DNA of 64,000 nt, taken from positions 35,038 to 99,037 of the forward strand of contig JANYCN010000018.1 of NCBI GenBank assembly GCA_025360225.1. The letters run 5' to 3'. The stretch comes from Actinomycetes bacterium. GTDB lineage: Bacteria; Actinomycetota; Thermoleophilia; Gaiellales; F1-60-MAGs149. This document shows positions 18,034 to 29,600 of the stretch, piece after piece. A model generated the notes under the pieces. That model worked only from the letters and a program-made list of their open reading frames with translations, searched no databases and was not told where the DNA came from. The translations under genes were made by a program, and so were the position numbers. Position 1 is the first letter of the stretch, and each line of letters opens with the position of its first letter.

Positions 18034-20610
18034 CTACGGCACGACGACGCGCAGCGCCCGGCTCGGCGTGCCCGCGCCAAGGGTGCCCAGCGCGACGACG
18101 CGGATCGTCCATGTTCCCGGGACGAGTCGGAGCGTGACGATCCCGCGTGTCGTCCGCCGGACGACACGGCGTCGCCCGGCGCTGGCGATGATGCGGTAGG
18201 CCGTCGTCCGTGCCGCGGCGATGTTGGCGGGCGCGGCGAACGTGACCGAGACGACGACGCCGCGCCGGCTGGCGCGGAGGCGTTGGGGAGCGGAGGCGCG
18301 CGCGAGCGTGATCGCGGTGCCTGCGTCGAGCGGCGTCGACAGCCCGGCCGCGTTGCGCGCGACCACCTGGACGGCGTAGCCCGTGCCGGCGCGGAGTCCG
18401 TCGACGATCGCCGTCGTCCGACCAACGACGTGAACGGTGCGGCCGGGCCGGACGGTGACGTCGTACCCGGTGACGGGTGAGCCGTTGTCGGAGAAGGGCC
18501 GGCCCCACGAGACGACGAGCGCGTGCTCGCGGACGCCGATCGCCGGCGCGGTTGGGGGCGTCGGGACGTCGATCGGGGTCGCCGAGCCGGCGTCGAGCCA
18601 CGGGGACGTCCCGGCGTCATCGACGGCGCGCACCCGGACGGCGTAGGTCTGGCCGTTCGTGAGGCCCGGGAAGGTGACGGAGGTGGTCGTCGTCGTCCGG
18701 GTGACGTCGCCTGGCTCGATGGCCACCTCGTAGGTGGGACGCGAGCCGTCCGCCGGTGAGCGCAGCACCTGCACGTGCATCGCGGTCGGGCCGATCGAGA
18801 GGGTCGCGCCGGACGGGGCCGCTGGTACCCCGTAGGGCGTCACGGCGGGGAGGGCGACGGGCGCGGTCTGTCCCCACGCGCTCGTCGCGACGATCGTGGG
18901 GGTGTACGCGACGCCTGGGGTGAGCCCGGTGAAGGTCGTCGAGACGCCCTCGGCGTAGAACAGGTAGTCGAGGTGCTGCGTCGCGCCGCCCGGCGTGATC
19001 GTCACGTCGAGGCCGTAGGGTGCGCCGGCGAGCGTGCCGGGGATGCGGGCGACGATGTTCAGCCCGAACCCGATCGGGGCCACGGTAGCCGTTGGCCCGG
19101 GCGGGACGCCGTAGGGCGCGGCAGGCGGGCTGCTCACGAGGCTTGGGCGGGACGAGCCGACACCGTTCCGGGCAACGATCGTGAACGTGTAGGCAACGCC
19201 GTTGCGGAGCCCGTCAACGGTCACCGGGCTCGTGGAGCCGGTCACGGACCGTCCGCCCGGCATGGCGATGACGTCGTAGCCGAGAATCGGCGACCCGCCG
19301 TCGTCGGGTGTCGCGAAGCCGACGGTGACGCCGTCGAGGGACGGCGTCACCGACGGCACGCCCGGGATCGGGGCCGGGACGCCGCCGACCACGACGTTCG
19401 CGACGGCCGGGGGCGAGGTGCCGAGCGGGTCCTCCGTCGTGACCGCGATCCGGTAGGTCGTGCCGTCCGTGAGCCCGGTAAGCACGACCGGACTGCGGCC
19501 GGTGAGGACGTCGGGTTGGCCATCGACGTGCACGCGGTAGATGGTCGCCATGCCGCTCTCCGGCTGCGGCATGAACGTCACGACCGCGCCGCCGCCCTCG
19601 GGCGCGACGCCGAGGGCGGTCGGTGGGTCGGGTGGGCGGGTGTGGAGGATGCAGCCGTTACCGCGGTTCGACCACTCGCTCTGAAGCAGGTAGCGGCCGG
19701 CACCGATACGCTGGTTGTAGGCGGTCGCCGGCGTCCCGTCTCGCGTGCCGAGCAAGCTTCCGAACTTCCACGCGCAGAGGTCGCCGACCTCCATGTTGTA
19801 GAGGTTGGTCGTCCACCACCCGTCAAGGTAGGGGTCGGTCTCGGCCTCGATCAGCTCGTGGCTGATCACCCCGATCGCCGCGTCCTCGTTCGATACCGTC
19901 GGTAGCGTCGGTGTCGAGGAAGCGCGGCACCTCGCGCCCGGAAACCCGATCACGGCGTAGACCGTCCGGTTGCTCGTGAAGTAGTGGTATCCACAGAAGC
20001 CGTTGTTCGTGCAGAGGCTCGGCCCGTCGGTGACCTCGCAGGCCTCGAAACCGGGTGGCAGGAGGAGGACGACGAGCGTGGACCCGGCGACGGGCCAGCG
20101 CCGGGCAGCGACGAGGTTGGTCACGTGCGTGATGCCGTCGCCGACGTAGAAGCAGAGCTGCGGCGAGGGGACGGCATCACAGCCGACCGGGACCGGTGTG
20201 TGGTCGACGATCGAGCCGGCGAACCGCGTCGTCTGACCGGCGACGTCCCCGGCCAGGTCGGTGTACTCGCGCGCCACGGCGAACACGTTCTCGGCGTCGT
20301 CGGTCGCGCTCGCGACGTCCGATAGGAAGCCGTCGATCGCAGAGCGGTACGTCGATGGGAAGGCGGCGCTGCCGGGTGGCGACCAGTAGACGACGTGGAC
20401 GGAGATCGTCGCCATCACCGCGCCGCCGTGGTACCGGACTGGGCCACCACCGGTGGTGGCTGCGGCGTGGATGCGGTTTGCAGAGCTTCGCGCACCCTGG
20501 ATGATCGGGAGCACGTGCGGGTGAGGCTGCGTCGTCGAGGCGCTCGCCTCGCCTGCTCCCGCGAGGACGGCTGCCAGGAAACCCGCCGCTGCCAGCATCC
20601 GTCGCTTCAC
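18034..20610 (-). CDS. secreted exordium-like protein with six FnIII domains
   Basis: 858 residues: signal peptide, a domain to about residue 330, then about six fibronectin type III repeats separated by Pro-rich joints (for example PPDPPTALGV, VPTPPTAPAI). The N-terminal domain has YHGGAVMATISVHVVYW and GVISHELIEAETDP followed by EVGDLCAW. This matches the plan of plant phosphate-induced/EXORDIUM proteins and their bacterial relatives, where SHExxEAxTDP looks metalloprotease-like. Likely a cell-surface or extracellular carbohydrate- or wall-interacting protein. The GTG start has TACGAT 6 nt upstream and TTGATC 16 bp further, a leaderless promoter. Divergent from the toxin operon. Confidence 0.8.
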   Translation of the reverse strand: MKRRMLAAAGFLAAVLAGAGEASASTTQPHPHVLPIIQGARSSANRIHAAATTGGGPVRYHGGAVMATISVHVVYWSPPGSAAFPSTYRSAIDGFLSDVASATDDAENVFAVAREYTDLAGDVAGQTTRFAGSIVDHTPVPVGCDAVPSPQLCFYVGDGITHVTNLVAARRWPVAGSTLVVLLLPPGFEACEVTDGPSLCTNNGFCGYHYFTSNRTVYAVIGFPGARCRASSTPTLPTVSNEDAAIGVISHELIEAETDPYLDGWWTTNLYNMEVGDLCAWKFGSLLGTRDGTPATAYNQRIGAGRYLLQSEWSNRGNGCILHTRPPDPPTALGVAPEGGGAVVTFMPQPESGMATIYRVHVDGQPDVLTGRSPVVLTGLTDGTTYRIAVTTEDPLGTSPPAVANVVVGGVPAPIPGVPSVTPSLDGVTVGFATPDDGGSPILGYDVIAMPGGRSVTGSTSPVTVDGLRNGVAYTFTIVARNGVGSSRPSLVSSPPAAPYGVPPGPTATVAPIGFGLNIVARIPGTLAGAPYGLDVTITPGGATQHLDYLFYAEGVSTTFTGLTPGVAYTPTIVATSAWGQTAPVALPAVTPYGVPAAPSGATLSIGPTAMHVQVLRSPADGSRPTYEVAIEPGDVTRTTTTTSVTFPGLTNGQTYAVRVRAVDDAGTSPWLDAGSATPIDVPTPPTAPAIGVREHALVVSWGRPFSDNGSPVTGYDVTVRPGRTVHVVGRTTAIVDGLRAGTGYAVQVVARNAAGLSTPLDAGTAITLARASAPQRLRASRRGVVVSVTFAAPANIAAARTTAYRIIASAGRRRVVRRTTRGIVTLRLVPGTWTIRVVALGTLGAGTPSRALRVVVP

Positions 20611-20616
20611 GTAGCG

Positions 20617-20696
20617 ATCGTACCAGCGTGCCGGCCATGATCAATTCCGACAATTGATGACAATCACTAGACATGGCCGGCCAGACATCGTACGGT
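20617..20696. promoter_or_regulatory. divergent promoter region with nested palindromes
   Basis: Outer arms GCCGGCCATG (20630-20639) and CATGGCCGGC (20672-20681) flank ATCAATT (20640-20646) and AATTGAT (20652-20658). The minus-strand promoter is TTGATC (20639-20644)-16 bp-TACGAT (20617-20622), leaderless for the FnIII gene. A plus-strand promoter for the toxin operon may be TAGACA (20668-20673)-17 bp-TACGGT (20691-20696). Both -35 elements overlap palindrome arms, so one repressor could control both directions. Confidence 0.6.
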
Positions 20697-20738
20697 GACC
20701 GACGTTCGGCAGCGACGACACGAGGGGTGGGGTTTTCG

Positions 20739-23604
20739 ATGGGCGTTCGAGGAGCAGCGGGTGTTCTGGTGCTCTCGGCTGTGGTCACGGCGACCGCCGC
20801 GTCTCTCACGGGCATGGGGGGGGGGATCGGGGCGGGCGGTGGCAGCGACGGCGCCCCCGCCGGTGGCGATGAGCGCTCCGACGGAGCAGCTCGCGGCGGC
20901 GCTGGCGCGCTCGCAGGGGACGCCGGTTGAGGTGTCGTCGAGGACGACCCCGACCGAGCAGACCCTTGCGAACCCGGATGGCTCGTTCACGCTGAGCATC
21001 TCGTCGGCGCCGGTCCGCGCGATGCGCGCAGGCGCGTGGGTTGCGGTTGACCCCACGCTCTCCGTCTCGGCCGACGGGCGGGTGCGGCCCTACGCCTCGG
21101 CGATCGATGTCTCGTTCTCGAACGGCGGCAGGGGACCGGCCGTGATCGTGACCGCGGAAGGCGCGACCGTCGCCTGGTCGTGGCCGACGGCGCTCCCGGT
21201 ACCGACCATCAGCAGCGACCGCGTGACCTACGCGAGCGTGTACCCCGGCGTCGACCTCGTGCTCCGCGCGACGTCGTCGTCGTTCGCGGACGTCCTCGTC
21301 GTCCACTCGGCGCAGGCGGCAACGAGCGTGGCCGGGAAGCCGATCACGCTTGCGATGGCGATTACGGGTGGCACCGTCTCCGCCGACGGTGGTGGCGGCT
21401 TCAAGGTCGTGAACGCCCTCGGCGGCGTGGCGCTCCGTGGCGACGCGCCGGCGGAGTGGGACTCGCGTGGCGCAACGGGCACGTCTGGCCCGGCCGCGCA
21501 GGCCTCCGTGGCGGGGCCGTCGGCGACGGTCACGGAACCCGGCGGAGGGCCGGTTGACCGCGTCGTCGCGCCGCTCGGCTCCGATCGCTTCGTGGGGCTC
21601 TCGGCATCCGTGACGGGCTCGTCGCTGGTGGTCACCGCTGCCTCCTCGCTGTTCAGCGATCCGGCTACCGTCTACCCGGTGTACGTCGACCCCTCGACCA
21701 GCCTCAAGACCGGTAGCTGGGCGATGGCCGACCAGTACTTCCCGACCGCGAAATACTGGAACTGGTCCGATGCGGGGACGCCGGGCGGCCAGGGCGTCGG
21801 GCACTACGCCGACACGACGCAGTACCCGACGGTCGAGAGCAGGCGACTGTACTTCAGCTTCCCGACCTCGACGCTGTCGAAGAAGGTGATCACGTCTGCC
21901 TCGTTCACGGCGACCGAGGTGTGGGCGTGGTCGTGCACGGCGGCCGCGGTGAACCTGTACGAGTCGCCGGCCGTCACCTCCGCGTTGACGTGGAACACGA
22001 GGCCGGCCTGGGGGAAGCTCGTCTCGACCAAGACCGTTGCGCACGGGTATCCCGGCTGCACGACGTCGTCGACGGTCTCGTCGTCCCCAACTCTCGTCTC
22101 GTTCGACGCGAAGGCGGTCGCAGTCGACGCGGCCGCGAAGGGGTGGGGCACGACCTGGGTCGGCCTCGGTGCCTCCGAGACGACGAACTCCTGGAAGCGA
22201 TTCAAGCACGACGCGACGCTCGTCGTCGTCTACCGCTCCGTCCCGAACGTGCCGACGATCACGAACCCGACATGCGGAGCTTCGCCGGGGCCCACGCACG
22301 CGCCGAGCGTGATCTTCAAAGCCAAGAATGTGGTGAGCCCGGATAAGGTCGCCGTGAAGGTGACGTTCGATGTAGCCCGAGCCGGGGGGACCGCGATTGC
22401 AAACCTTTCGACCCAACCCGTGACCGTGACCCCGACCACGGAACAACAGGTTGGGCCGATCACGCTGGTGGGCGGAACCTACACGATGGACGCCTACACC
22501 ACTGACATGTCGGTGAAGCTCCTTCCATTGAGTAGTGCAAAGACACCAGTCTGCTACTTCCAGGTCGATGCGTCCACACCACCGTCCCCGCAGGTGTACC
22601 TCCCGGCAACCGGGCCATCTGGAGCGCCGGTTCCGGCCACGGTGGTGCTACCGGCCGGCACGACCAGGTATGCCTGGACGATCAACCGAGCGGGTGCGGC
22701 ACCGGGAACTGGATCCTTCGTCACTGGTGCCGGAACGCTCTCCTTGCCCGTCACGTTCCCGACATCGGGGAACGAGACGCTGTACGTGTGGAGCATGAAC
22801 GGGGTCGGAACCGTCTCCACCGATCCGGGGTCCGCGGGGATCACGATCAGCGGCACACCGGCCCTGGCGCGGTGGGGCCTCGACGATTCGTTGCCGGGAG
22901 GCGCGGGGCCCGCGGACGAGGCCTCGGCGTGCCCGGCGAACGTCCCGCTTCGATCGGGCCTTCTGTCGGGCGGGGTGTCGTCGGTCGGCGGGCGCTGGAT
23001 CGCGTCTGACCCGTCTGACCTGGCGTTGCAGTTCGCGGGCACGGCGGCCGACACGCTGGTGTCGGGGGCGATCGCGATGCCCGGCCCCGATGATGTCTCC
23101 GCCACGGCCTGGGTAGCCCCGAACGGGTTGGCCGGGACGGCGTTCGCGCTCGGCGCCCCGGCTGGCGGGACGCCGCTCGTCTCGGTATCGCTGACACCCG
23201 ACCCGGCTGACGCGACCGTCTCGCGATGGACGGCGACGCTCGGCGGGGTCTCCGTGCAGGTGCCGACGATCGACGTCGTCGCGGGCGACTGGTACCACGT
23301 CACGGCCGGGTACTCGAGGAGCGATGGGCTGTTGACGCTCTCCGTCCTCCAGGTCGACGGGCTGCTGATCTTCCCCGACTCGGTGTCCGCCGTGATCGTG
23401 GCACCCGTCGTGGTACCAGCCCAGCTCGAGGCGACCGTGGGCGGCGTGCACGTGGCCACCGGTTTCGATCAGGGCTTCGTAGGGACGGTGGACGAGCTGC
23501 TCGTGTATGGCGGCTCGCTCAACGCCCAGCAGGTGACCTATCTGGATACAGCAGCAAGACCGTACGGCACCAATGATCCCTGCTCGCAGGCACCGCAGGG
23601 ATGA
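20739..23604 (+). CDS. secreted LamG-type protein, signal peptide out of frame at a G10 tract
   Basis: The mature region (frame open to 23604) has an N-terminal beta-rich part (TYASVYPGVDLVLRAT, YPVYVDPS), a DNRLRE-like segment (TALTWNTRPAW, WGLGASETTNSWKRF-like) and a C-terminal LamG/jellyroll domain ending GFVGTVDELLVYGGSLNAQQV. This is the usual partner protein upstream of actinobacterial RHS proteins. Its own frame has no signal peptide. A good one (MGVRGAAGVLVLSAVVTATA) begins at ATG 20739 in another frame, and the two frames meet at ten consecutive G (20816-20825). With nine G the protein is continuous (…SLTGMGGGSGRAVAATAPPP). Sequencing error, phase variation or frameshifting are possible. 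It ends in an ATGA overlap with the RHS gene. Confidence 0.75.
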
Positions 23605-26600
23605 AGAGGCCAGCCCTCATGCGGGTCGGCGTCGCGATGGTTCTCCCGGTCGTCCTCGCGACGGCCGCCGCGGCGACGCCGTCGGCCGCCGCGCATACGC
23701 CAACCGTCGCGCGGCCGGCGGTCGCCGCTACCGCGGCGTCATCGTTGCCTCCGGTCGTGCGGGCGGTGCGTCCGACGACCCACCCGTTCCACCTCGTGCC
23801 GCGGGCACCGCGCTACCGGGTGGCTGCGGCTGCAGCTGTGACTCGGTCGCCGATCTCGGTCAAGGTCGTGTCGGCCGGGCATGCGCGAGCATCCTCGGTC
23901 CGCGTGCGGGTCTCGGTGTCCGGAGCGGCTGTCGCCCGGGCTCGCGGAGCGGGGATCGTCTGGTCGCTACGTCCCACCGTCCGGGCGAGCATCCGCGTTA
24001 CCCTCGACCTCGCGACGATCGCTCCACGGTTCGGTGGAGGTTGGGGCCCGCGCGCGCGACTCGTCGCGCTCGTGCCGTGCGCCGGGGCGGCGTTGCGGCG
24101 TGATCCCGGGTGTCGCCTCGAGGTGCCGGTCGCGACCAGGAACGTTCGCGGACGCGTGCTCGTCGCCACGGTCGCTGCCGGGCCATCATCGGCGGTCACG
24201 CTGGCGGCGGTCTCCTCCGCGACGGGAAGCGCGGGGTCGTACGCGGCGACGGCGATGGTGCCGTCCTCGTCCTGGCAGGCCGGTGGTCAGAGCGGCGACT
24301 TCCGCTGGTCGTATCCGATTCAGGCTCCGCCGGTGGCGGGCGGTCTCGGCCCGACGCTCGCGATCGACTACGCCTCGGGCAGCGTCGACGGCCGCGTCGC
24401 GTCCACGAACGTGCAGCCGTCCTGGCTCGGACAGGGGTTCGGGCTCGAGCCCGGCTACATCGAGCGGCGCTACGTGTCCTGCGCCGACGACCTCGCGTCG
24501 GGGAACAACGCCACCCACGCGACGCCCGACCTCTGCTGGAGGTCGATGAACGCGTCGATCTCGCTCGGCACGCACTCCGGCATCCTCGTCCCGACGACGA
24601 CCGCGAACGTGTACCGGCTACAGGAGGACGACGGCTCGCGGATCACGCACGTCGGAACCGGCCCGACCGGTGGTGCCGCGGAGTCCTGGAAGCTCGAGAC
24701 GACCGACGGCACCGTGTACACGTTCGGGCTCGGGAAGGATGCGCTGGGGAACGCGACCGGTAGCGCCTGGTCGGTGCCGGTGTTCGGGAACCAGGCGGGT
24801 GAGCCATGCTACAAGGCCGCGAACTTCGCCGGCTCGTCCTGCTCGCTAGGGTGGCGCTGGAACCTCGACTCGGTCGTCGATCGCCACGGGAACGCGATCG
24901 GGTACGCCTACGCGCCGGAGACGAACGAGTACGGCGCGAACCTGAACACGTCGATCGTGTCCTACACCCGGGGCGGCGTCCTGACGCAGATCAGCTACGG
25001 CCAGCGTGTCGGCGCGCCTGCGCTGGGCGCCTCGGCGCGGGTGGTATTCACGACCGCGCAGCGCTGCATCCCGTCTGGCACGATCACGTGCGCTGCGACG
25101 CAGCTGACGGCGACGACGGCGAGCTCGTGGCCGGACGTGCCGTTTGACCAGATCTGCACGGCGGCGCTCGGCGCGGTGCCGGCCGGCAAGGGGTGTCCGA
25201 ACGTGCAGGCGCCGGCGTTCTTCACGCGCCTCATGCTCACCGGGATTGCCACGCAGGTGGCGCTCACCGCGAACGTGTTCACGGCAGTCGACTCGTGGGC
25301 GTTCGCGCACACGTGGCTGAACCCGGGGGATACGACGAGCGCGGTGCTGTGGCTCGACTCGATCACGCGCACCGGCCTCGACGGCGGGTCGGTTGCCGTG
25401 CCGCCCGTGAAGCTGATCGCGTCGACGCAGATGCCAAACCGCGTCGACTCGGTGACGGACAACGCGCCGCCGATGAACAACTTCCGGCTGATAGGGATCC
25501 AGAACAACGTCGGTGGGGCGACGTCGATCGTGTACTCGTCCCCGGTTGAGGCCGGGGCGTGCACGCCGGCGTCGAAGCCGGTGCCGGCGACGAACACCCG
25601 GCTCTGCTTCCCGGTGTACTGGTCGGCGTTCGGCAACGTCGCGCCATCGTTGAACTGGTTCTACAAGTACGTCGTGCGGCAGGTGACGGAGGACACCGGC
25701 ACGATCGGCAGCACCCAGAAGGTCACCCGCTACGCGTACGTCGGAGGTGGAGCCTGGCGGTTCGACCGGGACGATCTGGTGCCGGCGAGGTACCGCACGT
25801 GGGGCCAGTGGCGCGGGTTCGCGACGGTCGATGCTGTCGTCGGCACTCCGAGGGTCGGCCCGTTCTCGGCGTCGCGGCAGCTGTTCATGCGTGGCATGAA
25901 CGGAGACTGCGTCGACGCGACCTGCGTCGCGAAGAAGAGCGTGGTCGTCACGGACTCGCGCGGCGGGTCGGTCGTCGACCAGGACCGGATGAACGGCTTC
26001 CTGCGCGAGCAGATCATGTTCGGGGCCTGGAGCGACGCGACGATGGCCGGCTCGGCCGCAACGAGCGAGGAGCTCCAGACGCCGATCCTGGGCGCCGTCA
26101 CGGCAACGGACGGGACGCATAGCGCCCAGCTGCTCGAGACCGCGAGCTCGAGCAAGCGGACGTACCGCACGACGTCTGGCGGGTACCTCGAGTCGGACCT
26201 CGCCTACACGTACGACGCGTACGGGCAGCCGCTGACGATCGACGACAACGCCGGCGAGTGCACGACCTTCACCTACGACACGAACCTCGCGGTCTGGCTG
26301 GTCGACCTCGTGACGAGCAAGGCGATCGTCGCGCGCCCCTGTGCCACGGCGCCCTCGGCGACGGTTGCCGACACGCTGAGCGCGACCCGCACGGTGTACG
26401 ACTCCGCTCCCTCGTGGGCGGCGGCTCCCGGATCGGCGGTCGGCGATCCGACGCGAACGCTCGTGCTCGACGGCCCCGCCGCCGGCCCAGGCGCGTGGGT
26501 GACGAACGCGACGACGACGTTCGACGGTCTCGGCCGGCCGCTCGTGGTGACGGACGGGCTCGGGCGTGCGACGACGACGACGTACACGCCGGCCGTGAGC

Positions 26601-29600
26601 GGCCCGGCGACGCAGGTCGTCGTCGCGAACGCGCTCGGCCAGGCCACGACGACCACCCTCGACCCGCTGCGGGGCCTGACGCTCGCGACGGTCGACCCGA
26701 ACGGACGGCGCATCGACGAGGCCTACGACGGCCTCGGGCGGCTCACGTCCGTGTGGCTCGCGAACAGGGCGAAGGCAACGCAGACCCCGAACGTCCGCTA
26801 CGCGTACACGCTGTCGGCAACCGCCGGCAGCGTCGTCGAGTCGGACGAGCTGCGCAACAACGGCACCTACACGGCGACGTTCACCTACTACGACGGCCTG
26901 ATGCGCGAGACCGAGACGCAGTCGCCGCTGCTTGACGGCACCGCCGGGCGCGTCGTCTACCAGACGCTGTATGACGGTCGCGGGCTGAAGGCGACCGTCA
27001 CCGGCCCGGTCGGCCTGACCGGCGCGCCCGCCGCGACCGGCACGGTGATCGCGGCCGACAACCAGGTGATGGACCGCGTCGACACGAGCTACGACGTCTC
27101 CGGGCGCGTGACGTCCGTCACGGAGCGCCCCGGGACGCCCGGCGGCTGGCGGTACCTGACGACCTCCACGACCTACGACGGCGACACCGTGACGGTCACG
27201 CCGCCGACCGGTGGCACGATCACACGAACGACGGTCGATGCGCGGGGCAACACGATCTCGTCGGCCCAGTACGACGGCACGGCGTTCCTGACGAGCACGT
27301 ACGCGTACCGGCCGGACGGGCTGATGACGTCGATGACGGATCCCGCCGGCAAGTCCTGGACGCGCTCCTACGACCTTCGTGGCCGGCTCGTCTCGACGGC
27401 CGATCCGGACGCCGGGACGACCCGGTTCACCTACGACGTGGCGGGCCAGCAGCTCACGCGGACGGATGCCCGTGGCGTGCAGATCACGACGAGCTACGAC
27501 GGTCTTGGCCGCCGCACCGGCGAGCAGCGCACCGACGGCCCCACGCCGGTGCCGCTGACGCAGTTCACCTACGACGCCGCCACGGGCGGCATCGGGCAGC
27601 TCGCGACTGAGACGCGCACGGTGAACGGGAACGACTACACGCAGGCGATCACGGCCTACGACCCGCGCTACAACGTGCTGACCTCACAGACCACGATCCC
27701 GGCGTCCGAGGGCCTGCTCGCCGGGACGTTCCCGGGGAAGTCGGCCTACAACGTCGACGGACAACTCCAGTCGTACATCCCGCCGAACGTCCCCGGCCTC
27801 GCCGCCGTCGGCTACTCGTACGGCTACGACACGCTCGGGCAGCTTAAGTCCATGGCCACTGGCGTGGGCGCAATTGTGCCCGGTGTGCTGCACGACTACC
27901 TCGGCGACGTGTACCAGATGACGACGGGTGCGAGTCTCGGGCAGGGCGTGACGTATAACTGGAACTACGAGACCGGCACGAACCGGCTCGTCGGCCGCAT
28001 CATCCAACGCCAGTCGCAGCCTGGCTACACGATGAACCTGAGCTACACGTACGACGACGCCGGCAACGTCACGAGCAGCAACGACGCTCCGAGCGGCGTC
28101 ACGGACGGGCCGACCGGTGAGACGCAGTGCTACACGTACGACGGGCTGCGTCGCCTGACGGCGGCGTGGACGCCGGCCGCGGCGAGCTGTGCGGCGGCGC
28201 CGGCGAGCGCTGCCGCCCTCGGTGGCCCTGCCCCCTACTGGCGCACGTATGGCTACAACAATGAGGGGTCGCGGACCAGCGAGACGGATAACGCCGGCGT
28301 CACGCCGACCACGACGTCGTACCAGTACGCGGCCGGCGCCCCCCACGAGCTCGCCTCCACGACGACGGGCGGCCGCACGACCGGCTACGGGTTCGACGCT
28401 GCCGGCAACCGGACGACGGTCACGCCGCCTGTTGGCCAGGCGACGACGACGACGTTCGACGAGTTCGGGAAGGTGTCGTCCGTCACGAGCGCCGCCGGCA
28501 CCGTCACCTACATCCACGACGCCGAGGGGCGCCTTCTGCTGACGAAGGTCGGCACGGACGAGACGCTGTCATTGCCGGACGGTACCGAGGATCGCGTCAC
28601 GAACGCCGTGGCGTCATCGACGCGGTCGATCTCGTTCCTCGGCAACGCGGTGACGGTTCAAACCCCCGGCGGGTTCGTGAACATCGTTCCCGACCCGCAC
28701 AACACGGGCGAGCTGGCGATCGACGACCACACCGACGCGATCTCGATCCGGCGCAGCCTGCCGTTCGGCGGGCTGCGCACGACGCCAACCTCGTGGCCCG
28801 ACCAGCACGGCTTCGTGGGTGGGCTAGCCGACCCGGTCGCCGTGACCGGAACCGTCCACGTCGGCGCGCGCGACTACGACTCGGGCACGGGCCAGTTCAT
28901 CAGCCCCGACCCGGTGCTCGACGCCGGGAACCCGTCCGGCTGGAACCCGTACGCATACGGCGGCTCGAACCCGGTCACGAACAGCGACCCGAGCGGGCTG
29001 ATGCTGGCGTCGCCGGACGGAGGTGGTGGTGGGGGTCTCACCGCTACCGCGCCGCGACCGGCTCCGGCGAAGCCGAGGATGATCGTGTACGGCCGGTGGG
29101 CTGCGATCTATCGCTCCACGAGCGGCACGAACAAGCACTCCGACTCCGGCGGCAGCTTCTTCTCGAACATCGGGAACGCGTTCGCCGGGATGGGAGCCGG
29201 CGTCGCCGACCAGGTCGGCCTCGGCGACGTCTACACCGGCGCGATGAAGAGCGCCGGCGTCGACACGAGCAGCGGCTGGTACACCGGCGCGCGCACCGTC
29301 ACGAACGTCGCGATCATCGTCGCTTCCGTCGCCGTCCCGGGCGTCGGCGCCGTCCGCGCCGGCATCCAGGCCGCGCGCCTCGCGAACGACGCACACGAGG
29401 CGCTGAACGCCGTCCGCGCGGGCGAGTCGATGCTCCCCGAGGCAGAGAGCCTCGTGCGGGATGCGGCGGAGTCGTGTAGCGCGAACAGCTTCACCGCGCG
29501 GACGCTGGTGACGATGGCGGACGGCTCGCGCGAGCCGATCAGCCGGGTGGCGGTGGGCGACCGCGTCCTCGCGTCCGACCCGGAGACGGGCCGCACTGAG

